A stretch of DNA of 64,000 nucleotides, taken from the NCBI GenBank assembly GCA_013368325.1, contig JAACJK010000177.1, positions 1 through 64,000 on the forward strand, given 5' to 3'. Every line of letters starts with the position of its first letter. Positions within the stretch are counted from its first letter, which is position 1. A model generated the notes under the pieces. That model had not been told where the DNA came from and did not search any database. It was given only the letters and a program-made list of their open reading frames with translations. Made by a program: the position numbers and the translations under genes. Source of the stretch: Ephemerocybe angulata. Lineage: Eukaryota > Basidiomycota > Agaricomycetes > Agaricales > Psathyrellaceae. Shown here in pieces: positions 42,401 through 52,826 of the stretch.

Positions 42401-42613
42401 TGCCGGTGAGGTGCTGGTCTTGCTTGTTGTTGCTGAGCGCCCAGCAGTGAACATGGTGGGTATTGTTTTGGGTTTGCTTGTCGCGGCCGGTTTTGACTTT
42501 GCCTTTTTGGCAGCGGGTTCTGTGTCGGAGTCCTCATCGTGTGGGCGTCGAAGTTTGCGCTTCCGGGGTTCGTCAATGATAAGGGAGGTGTCGGGCTGGT
42601 CGCGAGGAGCCAT
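39448..42613 (-). CDS. hAT transposase, 10 exons, 902 residues
   Basis: Exons from the start: 42613-42157, 42104-41735, 41684-41501, 41451-41245, 41190-40837, 40781-40470, 40422-40209, 40161-39994, 39942-39721, 39668-39448. Introns are 46-55 bases, all GT-AG, and the phases agree throughout. The N-terminus is a disordered Pro/Ser/Lys-rich, then acidic part (residues 1-150). A BED-type zinc finger follows (VFICGKC...GNLKKHAEKC, about 185-225). The RNase H-like core has FATDCWTSPNNRAF, SITCDNASANDTM and CFAHILNLVVK. The C-terminus is the hAT dimerisation domain (TSVAVERVFSHGRLLLS, RNRLSAKSTRALLCLGAW). The enzyme cuts and pastes the element through its inverted ends. No key block is missing. The ATG at 42613 is the first in frame near the acidic N-terminus. 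Confidence 0.88.
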
Positions 42614-42854
42614 GTTCAGCAAGAAGGGGAGTAGAGAAAGGAAAGAGGACGCTGCGATCAAACTTGAAAAAATTGCAATCCGCGCCGACATAGGCGAGAT
42701 CGTCGATCACTGTTTGTCATCGGCGCGTCAAGGTAGTCGCGGCAAGATACATTTGAGGGGTAGTATGGAAAGGTAGTGTACATTGTGGTAGGATACACCC
42801 TCGAGCTCGTGCCCGAGGAGGGACATACGGTATTGCAATACAACAAAATGTACT

Positions 42855-42906
42855 ATGACATCAGAAAAAGTCGCCCTCCGTGCAGGGCGACTTTTTCTGA
42901 CGTCAT
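42855..42906. repeat. perfect-looking hairpin in the hAT right arm
   Basis: Two 23-base arms (42855-42877 and 42884-42906, core AGAAAAAGTCGCCCT) are inverted with one mismatch around the 6-base loop CCGTGC. It lies about 240 bases upstream of the transposase ATG. It could be a transcript hairpin, a terminator-like structure or a tiny foldback insertion. Confidence 0.85.
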
Positions 42907-43129
42907 ACACCCTCCAGTCTTCCTCGGCCATTGTCCTCTCCAGTCGCAATGCGCGGAGAGGTGCGATTTCGACGCGATACAGCGGCGGCGATGACGGGCA
43001 ACCGACGTCGACGCAATGGAAGCGCGATGAGTTTGTTGGTGGCCGGCGGTGACGAAACATTACCTGGAGGAAACTCGAGGGTCAGCTGATGTGAGGAGGG
43101 GGAGGAGGGGGGAGGGTTTACCTTGGTGC

Positions 43130-43500
43130 TGCATCGAAGAGGTGGGTGTGGAGGTGGTGCTGGGAGGGTCGTTCGACGCAGCGGACGAGGTGGTGTCAGA
43201 TGATGGCGGTGCCGGGGGAGTCGTTCGACATGGCGGACGTGGTGGAGGTGCTGCCGGCGTCGACGCAATGGACGTGATGGAGGTGCTGCCGGGGGCGTCG
43301 TTCGACGCAGTAGACGTGGTGGAGGTGGGTGTGGACCGGCGTCGTTCGACGCAATGGATGTGATGGAGGTGCTACCGGGGGCGTCGTTCGACGCAGTGGA
43401 CGTGGTGGAGGTGGGTATGGAGGTGGTGCTGGGAGCGTCGTTCGACGCGGTGGATGTGGTGGAAATGGAGCCGGGATGCGGTGGACGTGGTGGAGGTGGT
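43130..43500 (+). repeat. GC-rich minisatellite in the hAT right arm
   Basis: Degenerate tandem units of about 50-63 bases are built from GTGGAGGTG, CTGCCGGGGGCGTCGTTCGA and CGCAGTGGACGTG. All would code for variants of MDVMEVLPGASFDAVDVVEV in one plus frame, but no start or supported gene is attached. Spacing varies, as expected for slippage plus mutation. Confidence 0.7.
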
Positions 43501-43829
43501 GGGGGGGCCGGTCGACGCCGACGTAGTGGTCGTCGAGTGCAGAGTGGTGGTGGTGGTGGTGGATGGCGCCTGAGGGGTGTTGAAGAAGCCCATCGCTCTT
43601 CAACACGATGGGAGTCCGTATAGAGGACAGCGCCGGGGTGGACGTGCTTTGGCGGCGTCTGTGACGCAGTGGTGATGTGGTCAGCCTGTGACGCGGTGGT
43701 GATGTGGTGGGATAGGGGACTTACCATAGCAGAGGGCAGCGCACGACGAGACGGCAGTCAGAAAGGACTGAACGAACGCGTCGGTCAGCGCGAGAAGTGG
43801 CAGGGAGGCTTGGGGCACGTGCAGGCGCT

Positions 43830-43943
43830 AGTCGCAGAGAGGTTTGACAGCTTGACAAACCTCCTCTGCGACTGGGAAGGTCACGCGGTTGCACGTGCGG
43901 CTGTTCTTGCAGGCTGGGGAACCAGTCTTGTTCTGGTTCCCCA
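43830..43943. repeat. two further hairpins in the hAT right arm
   Basis: 43830-43873: arms AGTCGCAGAG(G)AGGTTTG form a stem of about 17 bp with one bulge. 43917-43943: GGGGAACCAG, loop TCTTGTT, CTGGTTCCCC, a perfect 10-bp stem. Together with the hairpin at 42855 they give three stem-loops within 1.1 kb. Confidence 0.8.
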
Positions 43944-44344
43944 CGGTATTTTGGCGCATTGGAGAGAGGGGCAAGCAGGGAGGATGTGGCAAGAGGAGAG
44001 AGACGTGGTGCCGCGTTGGGCGCTGGGCGCTGTTGATGGCACCGCGGTCACATGTCGCGGCATTTTCCGAGATGCTGTTCACTGCCGTGGCAGCTTGCAT
44101 TTTGGGCTTGCTAGGCTTGTGCTAGGCGCGTGCCAGTAAATTGGGGCTTTTAGGTTCAATAAAGTTACTATATATATTTGTGTAAATAGAAAGTCTCCTA
44201 TGGAGCCCAATTGAGGCCCGAACCCCCCAAAAATCAGGCGGGTTTAGAGAAATCCCAAATGCCATACCCGTACCCGTACCCATCCAGACCCCACCCGCAT
44301 ACCCGGCGGGTATGCTGGACCCGCTGCTCATCACTACTCGGGGA

Positions 44345-45666
44345 GTCGGAGATATATGCTACCACTGAAAGATAAGACGAGACCGCCAAACAACACCCCA
44401 AGATGCATACACCCACGTACTCCCACCATCTCTCACTCTCCCAGCCCGACTTGAGTCCCATCGACGCATATTCTCAATACGATCCAAGGATTCGTGAAGC
44501 CATCGGATAGAACGTCCATGTAGAGTCACTACTAACGCTCCAGACCCATCTATGCCTCACCAGTCGTAATTACATGCCAGCACATGCAAGCCAAGACCAG
44601 GCTCCATCCATGTATGCTGCAAATGTCGAATTTATGCGATGATTCTCAACCCCCCCCCCCACACACACACACCCCCACACACACACACACCCCAAAGTTC
44701 CCAAAAGCATTGGCACAAGAACTAAGTACGTGGTCCCTCAGACACCCCTCTTGGTACTCAGTCCGTGGACAGCTCAATAATCCGACGGAATTGTAATTTA
44801 AGGTCACCAAAGGTACGTCATGTTCCCTGTATACACGCGTATACAAAACCGCAGACAAGCCGTACCCCGGAGCACGTACACCCAGGTATGCGCTCTCTCG
44901 ACCTCTCCCCAAAGGACTGGCTGACGCATACTGACCATACTGCAGAGACGTCCACCGGGCGAGAAACCAGACACCGAGGCGCATATACCCGTGTAACCGC
45001 TCTCCCGTATAAGCTATCACACTTCCAGAGCTAGCGCTCCTAGCCCCGTCCCAGTAATTCACTACCTGCGTGGTTCCGGAATATACACTGGCACATACGC
45101 CAAGATGAGACGTCTGTCTACCCGACGTAAATGACAATGGTCAAACCTGGACTAGAATCTCTCAATATCTCCTCGCCTAACTAACCCCCCGAGGATCCAC
45201 CACACAACCTTTACACTGACCGAGATCGAGTACAGAGTCTCTCAAATCCCACTCCCTAGCCACACTGGCGTCCCCGACACCTCGACGAACTCACTCTAAC
45301 CATACTCAGACTCGGTGCTAAACCAAGCTCGGGAGCCTGGCGCAAACATGCACCCATGTACTCTAATCCAACTGTAATCACCTTCTCAAGCCCTCTCTCG
45401 GCTCCTACCCCAAGACCCATCGACGCATGATCCAACATGACCCTCTCTCCGAACCACTTCATCCAAATTGTCACACTACAGCTCGCACACCGTCCTCTAG
45501 CGATGCAGAACACAATAGGATCGATATTAACAACTAACAGGTAACAAAATCTCAACGAACTCAGAATCAGAAGAAAGAACAGAGGCGCGCCGAACGTCTA
45601 TAGCCACCCCTTCTCCCACTCCCCTCTCTCACCCCTCCTCCCCCTCCCCCTCTCCCCCACCCCACT
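44345..45666. other. non-coding, degenerate repeats and a microsatellite
   Basis: There is no gene. Words such as ATACACCC(A/G)(C/T)GTA and CATCGACGCAT recur (44400-44480, 44830-44900, 45345-45430), and one also lies left of the hAT element at 39191. A C-run plus (CA)n microsatellite lies at 44649-44694. This looks like an eroded local repeat. Confidence 0.5.
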
Positions 45667-47450
45667 CTAATAAAACCGATGCACCTCCTCCCTCTCCCTC
45701 CCCCTCAAAAACGCCGGCTCCGTGCCCTTGTAATACACATCCTTCCACAAATCCTTGACGGGCGGCTCGGGCGACGCCTTGGCTTCCTCCACGGCCTTGT
45801 CGACGGTCGCCTTGGCCTCCTTGTCGATGGGTTTGAGCTCCTGTTCGGTGGCGACGCCCCATTCTTCGAGGTACCTGCGAGCGAGAGCGTTAGCGATCGC
45901 GAGTTCTCCGAGGAGAGGGAAAGGAGTGGGAAGGAGGGGGTTGACCGAACGAGCAACCGAGCGAACGAACGTCGAGAGAGTGACGAACGAACGGCGACCA
46001 CGACCAAACCCCTCACCCCCCACCAAACGAAACAAACACGTACCTCTGCAACCCCCGAATAGGATCCTGCGTGCTCCTCATACGCTGCACCTCCTCCCTC
46101 GTGCGGTAGGTGGTTCGAGGGTCACTCATGGAATGTCCACCGTAGCGGTAGGTCACGAACTCGAGGACGAGAGCGACGGCCTGCTTCGCGGCGATGATGT
46201 CCATGCCGTTGACCTGGCGAGCGGTCGAGCGAAGCGAAGGGCAAGCGAGCGAGCGTGGAGCGTTCGTGCGGAACGAGCGAGATAGAAACAAGGAGAGGGA
46301 AGAAGGAGGGAGAGTTAGTCAGTAGTACCGTTGACAAGATGCTTGAAGGGGTCGTCTGGAGAGGTGGGCGGAGACATGGGAGGGTCGGCAGAAGGGCTGG
46401 TAGGTGGGGGTTCTGGAGTTGCTGGTGGAGGAACGTTTGAGGTGGAAGCCGCAGGCTGCTTTTTCCGCCGGACTTGTCTGGTGGGAACAGGAAGACGGGA
46501 GTCGAAGATAGTCGGAATACAATGTGAACGGGGAGAAAGAACGCACCTGGAGTCCAGGAATCTTATCTCCCCTCGGGAAATATGCCGGATTACTCGAACT
46601 CCTCTCCGCCGGCGTCCCCATCCCAAACTTATTATTCTCACACACAAAGATAGTCGGGAGGTTCCACAGCTTCGCCTACACACCCAATCAGCTCTCCCAT
46701 CCTCCATTTCCAAAAATAACCCAAATAAAACCTGAACGCACCATGTTATAAGCCTCAAACACCTGCCCCTGATTACTCGCGCCATCGCCATACATCGCAA
46801 ACATGCAGTTCTTCTCGCCCTTGTACATCTGGGCGAAGGCGGCGCCGGCGCCGACGACGCTGTTGCCGCCGAAGAAGGAGGATCTTCACCCCCTCCGAGG
46901 GGTTGAAGATGTGCATGGAGCCGCCCTTGCCTTGGGACATGCCGTCCTTTCGGCCGAGGAGCTCGGCGATGATGCCTAGGTGAGCGAGCGGACCGATGTG
47001 GGCGAGAGGTCGAATGATTTGAGGACGTGATTATGGGATGGGAGGGAAGGGAAGGTTAGTAGATGTTGGAAGGGACAGGGGGGAAGAGGCGTACCCTTGA
47101 TGGAACCGCCACGGAGGACGGCGATGGGGTGGCAGCGGTATCCGGTGATGACACGGTCATTCTTGTCGATACCGTGCTCCATACCGACAGAGACAGCTTC
47201 CTATAAACAGACAAGCGGGAGGGAACGGGATCGTCAGCACCGAGTAACACCTCGCAACTCCGTCCAAACCACGACCCCGAGCTCATATGAGCTCAAGCCC
47301 ACGATAGAACACAGAAAGAAAAGAAAAGAGAATTAAAGAGAACTTACTTGCCCAATAGCCAAATGACCGAACCCCCCTAAGCACCTTCGCCTTATACAGC
47401 GCGTCCGCGGCCATCTCCATGCGGCGCATTGTCGAAGGAGCGAGTATTCA
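45667..47450 (-). pseudogene. PDA1: pyruvate dehydrogenase E1 alpha subunit, broken duplicate
   Basis: Introns are kept, so this is a genomic rather than retro-copied duplicate. Exons in order: RRMEMAADALYKAKVLRG (about 47422-47348); EAVSVGMEHGIDKNDRVITG (47200-47095); IAELLGRKDGMSQGKGGSMH to [16 protein letters not shown] (46975 to about 46743); VCENNKFGMGTPAERSSSN (about 46676-46546); [12 protein letters not shown] and [20 protein letters not shown] (about 46214-46044); YLEEWGVATEQELK to TAG 45667-45669. The normal enzyme is the thiamine-diphosphate decarboxylase of the mitochondrial complex. Lesions: no mitochondrial presequence or first exons; one extra base in a six-base run at about 47372; a 19-base net palindromic insertion at 46883-46911; and an in-frame loss of about 18 codons after KQAV (about 46176). 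A working copy must exist elsewhere. Confidence 0.85.
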
Positions 47451-48740
47451 TCGAGGTAGAAGTAGTGGGAACGAGCGCGGTCACGGTAGGTGGAGGGAGG
47501 AAGCAAGAGAAAAGGACTTGCCAAACAAGCCAAACAACGAGATGCCGAAATGATGCCGTCGGCCAAAGCCGAGGTTTGCGCACACGCGCCATTCTTCCCC
47601 TTCGTCCTGGACTGTACGGCACGAAGACTCTTGAAGGTCCAGTCGGTATGTCTAATTCATAGGTTTATGAGAGCTCTCACACTAATCAGCAAGTCAGCGA
47701 CTCCTACATAAAGCAGATAAAATCAATGCGCGAAGATTGAGTGCAATCCATACTAGAGCTCATAGTTGACAGGACAGGCAGAGGAGTCAACAACATGGTT
47801 TCCTCGACTGGCCTCGACAAATATTACGAAATTCAATAACCCAAAGAATCACCCGAAAGGGGTGATCGGGCGGAGTGAGGACGTAGCCTCGTGGAATAGC
47901 CTCTGGGCGTCTAATCATGAAGCGGTGTCGAAGGAGGGGGTGGCGGCTGTGATACTTGCTCGCACCCCTCGACGCATGAGGCGCGAGTCGCTCAATAGCA
48001 GTGAGAGGTGGTAAAATCTTCATAGCACACATCACACCACAGCTCATTCCTCCTATCATAAACAATAGACGCCCATCTCGGGATGAAGCCCTGTATGCCG
48101 TGAGCCTTCCAATATGTCTAATGTGCTGTCATTGTAAAGGAAATCTACCCATATCCAGCTCAAGGCAGAGAAGCTGCACAGATTGATATGTTACGCCTGA
48201 GGCTTACGACACCACAGGCGTTAACGAGCATCTCAATTTCGTTTGACCGGGCCACATTGAGCGGTTTCAAATTCCGTAGATTGGCGGAAAGGCTACGTGG
48301 TCCTAAGGTAGTGCTGTGTACTTCAACGACAGCCGGCTTGAACGAAACGCTTGTAAATTAACTACTTATCAGCTATCCGGCCCCATGGTGCGAGCCGAGG
48401 CTGTGGCATCCAAATTGCTTAAATGCACCTACACCCTACGCAATCTGACATCCCATCTTCGAGCCACTTCTGAATCTCAGAAAACAGGTAATAGCTCAAA
48501 GAAAGTACGTCTTCATTCTCATTGGGGGATCCAGGACTGACTCCTTTACCAGTAACCCAATCACAGCCGAGGTTGTATCTGGAAAGGGGTCCCCAACGAC
48601 CACTCCGGGAGCGGGCTGTGAGTAAATTTGACTCCTTAGCACAGAGATTTACTAAACACATCCCTGAAGCCCCCCTCCACACTTAAATGAACGGACTTCC
48701 AGCCTGTCGGAAATCCGAGAGGGAGCTATATCAACTCAGA
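47451..48740. other. no recognised gene or element
   Basis: The pyruvate dehydrogenase homology stops at about 47450 and nothing upstream resembles its first exons. No domains or repeats were recognised. Confidence 0.4.
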
Positions 48741-48750
48741 GTAGCGGGGT

Positions 48751-49100
48751 GGCGCACTCGGCTCGCTTCGAACATACTGGCAACATAGTTGACATAAAGA
48801 AAGCCATCTCCGGCCAGGAGGGCGCGCTGGTGCCCATTCCTGAAGGTGATCCACTACTTCCTGAACTGCTAAGCAACACCTGATGCATGTATCTACGTCT
48901 GTTTCAACATACTAGCGACCGCTCGCACATTGATAACGCCATATCCACACACCAGAGAGTGCTGAAGATTGCGAAGCGCGCGCCGGGCGGGCATATCCAT
49001 GGCTTCAAGGGAAACCTTGGCACCTCGTTGTTTACGCGCTTCAAAATGACCAACGAGCTCGGCCATCTCGGCGCTGAAGGAAGCAGTATATCTCGCCCCT
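48751..49100 (+). pseudogene. TPR-repeat protein fragment (CHAT-associated type)
   Basis: One plus frame reads ARFEHTGNIVDIKKAISGQE, then after an in-frame TGA (about 48870) MYLRLFQHTSDRSHIDNAIS, HQRVLKIA and NLGTSLFTRFKMTNELGHL. The pattern RFExTGDxxDIxxAI...NLGxSLxxRF is the tandem TPR repeat that precedes CHAT protease domains in many Agaricomycete proteins. Only about two units remain, with a stop between them and no CHAT domain. Confidence 0.6.
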
Positions 49101-49540
49101 AAAGGGCATCCGTCCTTTCCACTCGCTCACTCGCGCGATAATTCAGCACGAGATGGATGGTGATGCGAGCGTGGTCATTCATGATCCGAATTCTGCGAAG
49201 GTCGTGGTCTTGCCTACCAAGGAACGAGTTCGAAGGCGTGAGGCGGGTGTGTCATCGGGATCGATGTCGAGCATGACCAGGCTCAGCGTGCTCGTGTCGC
49301 TAGCACTGTCGATGTCAATGACCACGGGAGGCACTGGGACAGCTGGCGCAGGGTCGGCGAGTGCGTCCAAGGTAGGGTTGGACATGGTGAACTTGGGGGT
49401 GTTGGTGAAAAGGCAGGTACGATCCTGTCGGACTCGGGGCGCAACCCTCGAGGGCTATTCATTGCGGACATTGCGCAAGTCGGAGTGCAACCTCCGACGT
49501 CTGTTTCCGAACTCATGTTCCATTCTTCCATTTCCTTCAG

Positions 49541-49770
49541 TTTGACTTCGATTTTCCTCAGTTTTCTCCCTTTCCTTTTGCTTTGTATTTTCTGCTCATT
49601 CTTCGATCTGCTTCATTTTGACCTCAATTTTTGTCAGTTTTCTCCCTTTCTTTTTATTTCTTATTTTCTGCTCGCGCTCGGCTGTCGCGTTGACCTACGG
49701 TCAACACAAAAGGTCCCCCGGTGGTGTAGGGATGCTGCCGAGTCTGGAGACAGAATCGGCGCATCACTCA
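49541..49770 (+). repeat. 75-bp tandem duplication and putative LTR end
   Basis: TTTGAC(T/C)TC(G/A)ATTTT... followed by TCAGTTTTCTCCCTTTC and TATTTTCTGCTC occurs at 49541 and again at about 49617. The region ends just before a possible primer-binding site, so it may be the right end of an LTR. No second copy of this LTR was found. Confidence 0.45.
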
Positions 49771-50140
49771 CTATTTGGCGCCCGACGGATCGTGTGGTCC
49801 GGCGGCGGATTGTGCACATGCGCTTAGGCGCTGGGTGAACATGTTGCCTCGGACCCGCACCATGCCCACCACGCGATTGCGATGATAAGGGATGGTCCGG
49901 GCCCTCGAGCCATACTGCCCAGATGTTCTAGGCTGTGCGCGAGCATGCGGGTGAGCGAGTTGCGATCACTCGCTCGGTTTTTACATATACGGTGCACCTG
50001 TAGATGTTGTTCCTTAGTTTATGCCCACGTCCATTGCGCTTCCTCACCCCGTCTTCGTTCGTCTCGTTTTCGTATCGTCTCCGTTCGTCCGTCCGTCTCC
50101 GTCTCCATTTTGTTTCGTCTCTCGCACATCTCAATACATT

Positions 50141-50236
50141 CCATTTTCCTGTCTACCTGTCTACACGTCCCGAGTCGAGCCATCGCTCCTCCAGACCCCC
50201 TAGATCTTCGCATTCAATGCACTCTAGTGCTCTTCA
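50141..50236 (+). repeat. 96-bp direct repeat, left copy
   Basis: CCATTTTCCTGTCTACCTGT to GTGCTCTTCA. It matches 51067-51162 with a single T/C difference, in the same orientation, 926 bases apart. It lies in the leader of the gypsy fragment. Confidence 0.93.
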
Positions 50237-51066
50237 TCTGGTGACCACCGCAGGGGGGTCTCGTGGTCTTTGGCTCGCTCAACAGCACGTACCCTTCGTG
50301 AGGAAGTCTACCTGGCTTCCAGCTCTCCTCTAGGCGCAGTTCCTGGTGCATTCGGCACTTCAGGGCCCTCGCTTCCACTCCCTTTCGTCGTACCTCTGTC
50401 TCCCGTCAAATCCTCTGTCGCATCCATCTCCTCTTTCGACTCTGATAGCCTCATTGTGGCAAAGACTCGTGCCGCAGGTCCCGCATCCCCGCCTCTGCCG
50501 ACTCCTCAAAAACCGAAACGCCGAGTTTGTTCTGCATCGTCAGACTCCCTACGTGTTCAATTCCAGATGCCCATCGGAAACAGGGACGTCCCGCCGCATA
50601 TCAAACAAACCCCTCATACCCCTCGTCTCCGTCCCGCCATTTTGGGCGACATCAACCGACTCCGCTTCACGCCGCCGCCGGTCAACGACGACGACTCTCT
50701 CAAACCGCCTTCTCCACCCTTCGACTTCGACAAGCACTACCAAGACTACCTCGCACGCAAACGCCTCGAAAAGAAGATGCCCAAAGGAGACGACGATCAC
50801 CGTGAACACTCCCCTCACTGTGACGAATCCCCCATGCCATCCACGTACGCTTCTTTACCTGGGAAGAATGAGCGCCGTGCTCCACGATGGGACGCCGTTC
50901 CTCGCACGCTCGGCGAGTTCCTCGATGACTACGAGGAGCTTTGTGCAGAGTGTGGGGCTGGTGAGACACAGATGATCGATTCTGTCGCCCGCTATGCACC
51001 CAATTCGGACATACACTCGATGTGGAAGGCTTTGTCCATGGACCCCACTATCGGCGGGTCTTGGAC

Positions 51067-51162
51067 CCATTTTCCTGTCTACCTGTCTACACGTCCCGAG
51101 TCGAGCCATCGCTCCTCCAGACCCCCTAGATCTTCGCATTCAACGCACTCTAGTGCTCTTCA
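51067..51162 (+). repeat. 96-bp direct repeat, right copy
   Basis: It is joined directly to the gag coding text, where it replaces the expected continuation of the gag domain. A template switch during reverse transcription, or unequal recombination, would give this structure. Confidence 0.93.
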
Positions 51163-51193
51163 GCAGTATCAGCAGCGGCACATGGCCTCTTGA

Positions 51194-52826
51194 CACAGGG
51201 GCACGTGGGGGATATCCGCAGGAGGACGAGCTCTATCACTGGGAAATCGGATCTGACTGTGAGGGTGGAACTATGGGGGATATATGCAGACCTCATAGCA
51301 CGACGTAAGGCATTCATGTCCCATCTAAGCTCACTCTCGCTCTGTTACCACACTCCATCAGATATGGTTGTCTTTCTTAATATCATGTGGCTATCTTGCA
51401 TTATCGTCTACACTGCAGAGGACCTTTTATCTATGTCTGTTGGTAGAGTTTGTCTTTTACGCACATGGATGGACAGGTTATGGCATTTAGAACGAGACCA
51501 CATTGTATAGTTTTGATGTATCTAATTAGAGCTGGACTGAAGCCACCCCTGGACCACCACATCAACCTGCCTCCCCCACCACATCAACCTTCGATACTCA
51601 AACTGGGCGCTGTGATTTACCCGTTTCCAAAGTGTGCAAGCAATCCACTAAAAGGCTTAGCACTTTATCGATTGACCATGGGTGAGTTGAACTCACCGCT
51701 CACTCTTGCGCAATGTATCGGTCCAGCGCCTCTCCATCATATTCACTGTTTGGCGGAAAGCGTTTAAACCAGTAGTCAAAGAAGTGGTAGAGCCAGTCGT
51801 CATGCTGACCATGACGTGCGGCTTCCTCGAACTCATCGGCATTATCGATCACGATATGACGCTGCAGGGTGTCCCGGCGGTAGCCGGATCTGTGGGGCTG
51901 TTGAAAAGAAGCATCAGTGGCGGATCAGGATAATTGCGTGGATATCAGACCTCTGGCATGGTGGGGGTGATTTGACTTAGGCACTCAGGCTGGGATGGAG
52001 CAAGCTTATATCTCCTCAGCCTCTTGTCCGAGAAGTGAGATGATTGCTAGAGAAGCGCAGAGGGGAGAAAACGCTTGCCTTTGGTGGTAAGACCAGCTCT
52101 ATCCGATGTCCGTGTCCCCCACTGCGAAACACCTCTCAAATAAGCTCGGCTAGTGCCATAGGAAGCGAGTGCCACAAGTTGGCAACCCCCCAGTGCTGTA
52201 GCCGCGCAGACTTGATCTCCCCGGGTGTGACCAATCCCCCGTGCGTTCTGTAAATCTACCATCAGTGTCCACAGTCCAGCGCGGCGACCTTGACCAGGTG
52301 TATACCTGCGAATGGACGGATGTGAACATAGAAGCCAGACTGACTGACCGGGACCTTCTGGAAAGCATTCAATGCGCCACCTCCGAGTCATAGCTATCCT
52401 ATTCAGGCACTCCCGATTCAAGGTAAACTATGCAGATCCTGATCGAAGGTCGGAGTTGGCAAAGGCCCAAGAAAAGCTTTTTCTCTCAGTCTCGCGCTAC
52501 ACGCGATGGGCCCAAGTCGACGCACACCAGTGCCGAATAGGGCTCACAATGTCAAAATGACGTTCTAAGGCAAAGCTCAGCGGAAAATGAGTCTATTGCA
52601 GCAGCAGCACATGAGTTCAAGATTGGGGAGGTGTAGTAACTAGTGGAATGTACAATGAGAAGGTAGGACTACACGTTCACTAACAAGAATATGTCCTAAA
52701 TCGAAGGGGGGAGTCAGGAGGGATGAAATACAACAACTATCAGCACATTTTTGGAAGTCCCAGGTGGTAAAAGCACCCGAGGGGCGAAAGAAAACTGAGA
52801 CGGAGTGCGAAGGGGGTCGGCTCTCA
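51194..52826. other. no recognised gene or element
   Basis: There are short ORFs on both strands without domain features. No repeats shared with the rest of the window were seen. Confidence 0.4.

Larger units (their letters stand above)
39252..44336 (-). mobile_element. hAT DNA transposon with intact transposase gene, 5.09 kb
   Basis: The ends are inverted: TAGTGATGAGCAG at 39252 and its complement (CTGCTCATCACTA) ending at 44336. Subterminal GGGTA/TACCC-rich repeats lie inside both ends. The 8-bp target duplication CTCGGGGA lies at 39244-39251 and 44337-44344. The minus-strand transposase at 39448-42613 has no stop or frameshift. The right 1.7 kb holds a minisatellite and three hairpins. 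Coding integrity, matched ends and a perfect duplication make this the best candidate for an active DNA transposon here. Confidence 0.93.
49776..51190 (+). mobile_element. 5' fragment of another Ty3/gypsy element with gag
   Basis: TGGCGCCCGACGG at 49776 looks like a tRNA primer-binding site (complement of ...CCA-3'). An open plus frame follows (about 50270-51193, no early ATG; first in-frame ATG near 50566). It is Ser/Pro-rich, then reads PGKNERRAPRWDAVPRTLGE, FLDDYEELCAECGAGE and DSVARYAPNSDIHSMWKAL, matching the start of the gypsy gag domain. The gag text stops at 51066, where a 96-bp segment duplicated from 50141-50236 begins, and no pol follows. It is therefore truncated. Confidence 0.5.

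Noticed and set aside
42903..43727. Minus-strand ORF of 274 codons, His/Pro/Thr-rich
   Set aside because: It is the reverse reading of the GC-rich minisatellite in the hAT arm; the composition comes from the repeat.
43669..44139. Plus-strand ORF of 156 codons at the right end of the hAT element
   Set aside because: It runs through two hairpins and has no recognisable domain; chance opening is likely.
44649..44694. C-run plus (CA)n tract as a telomere-like or regulatory repeat
   Set aside because: Simple microsatellite; no TTAGGG-type repeats are seen here or elsewhere in the window.
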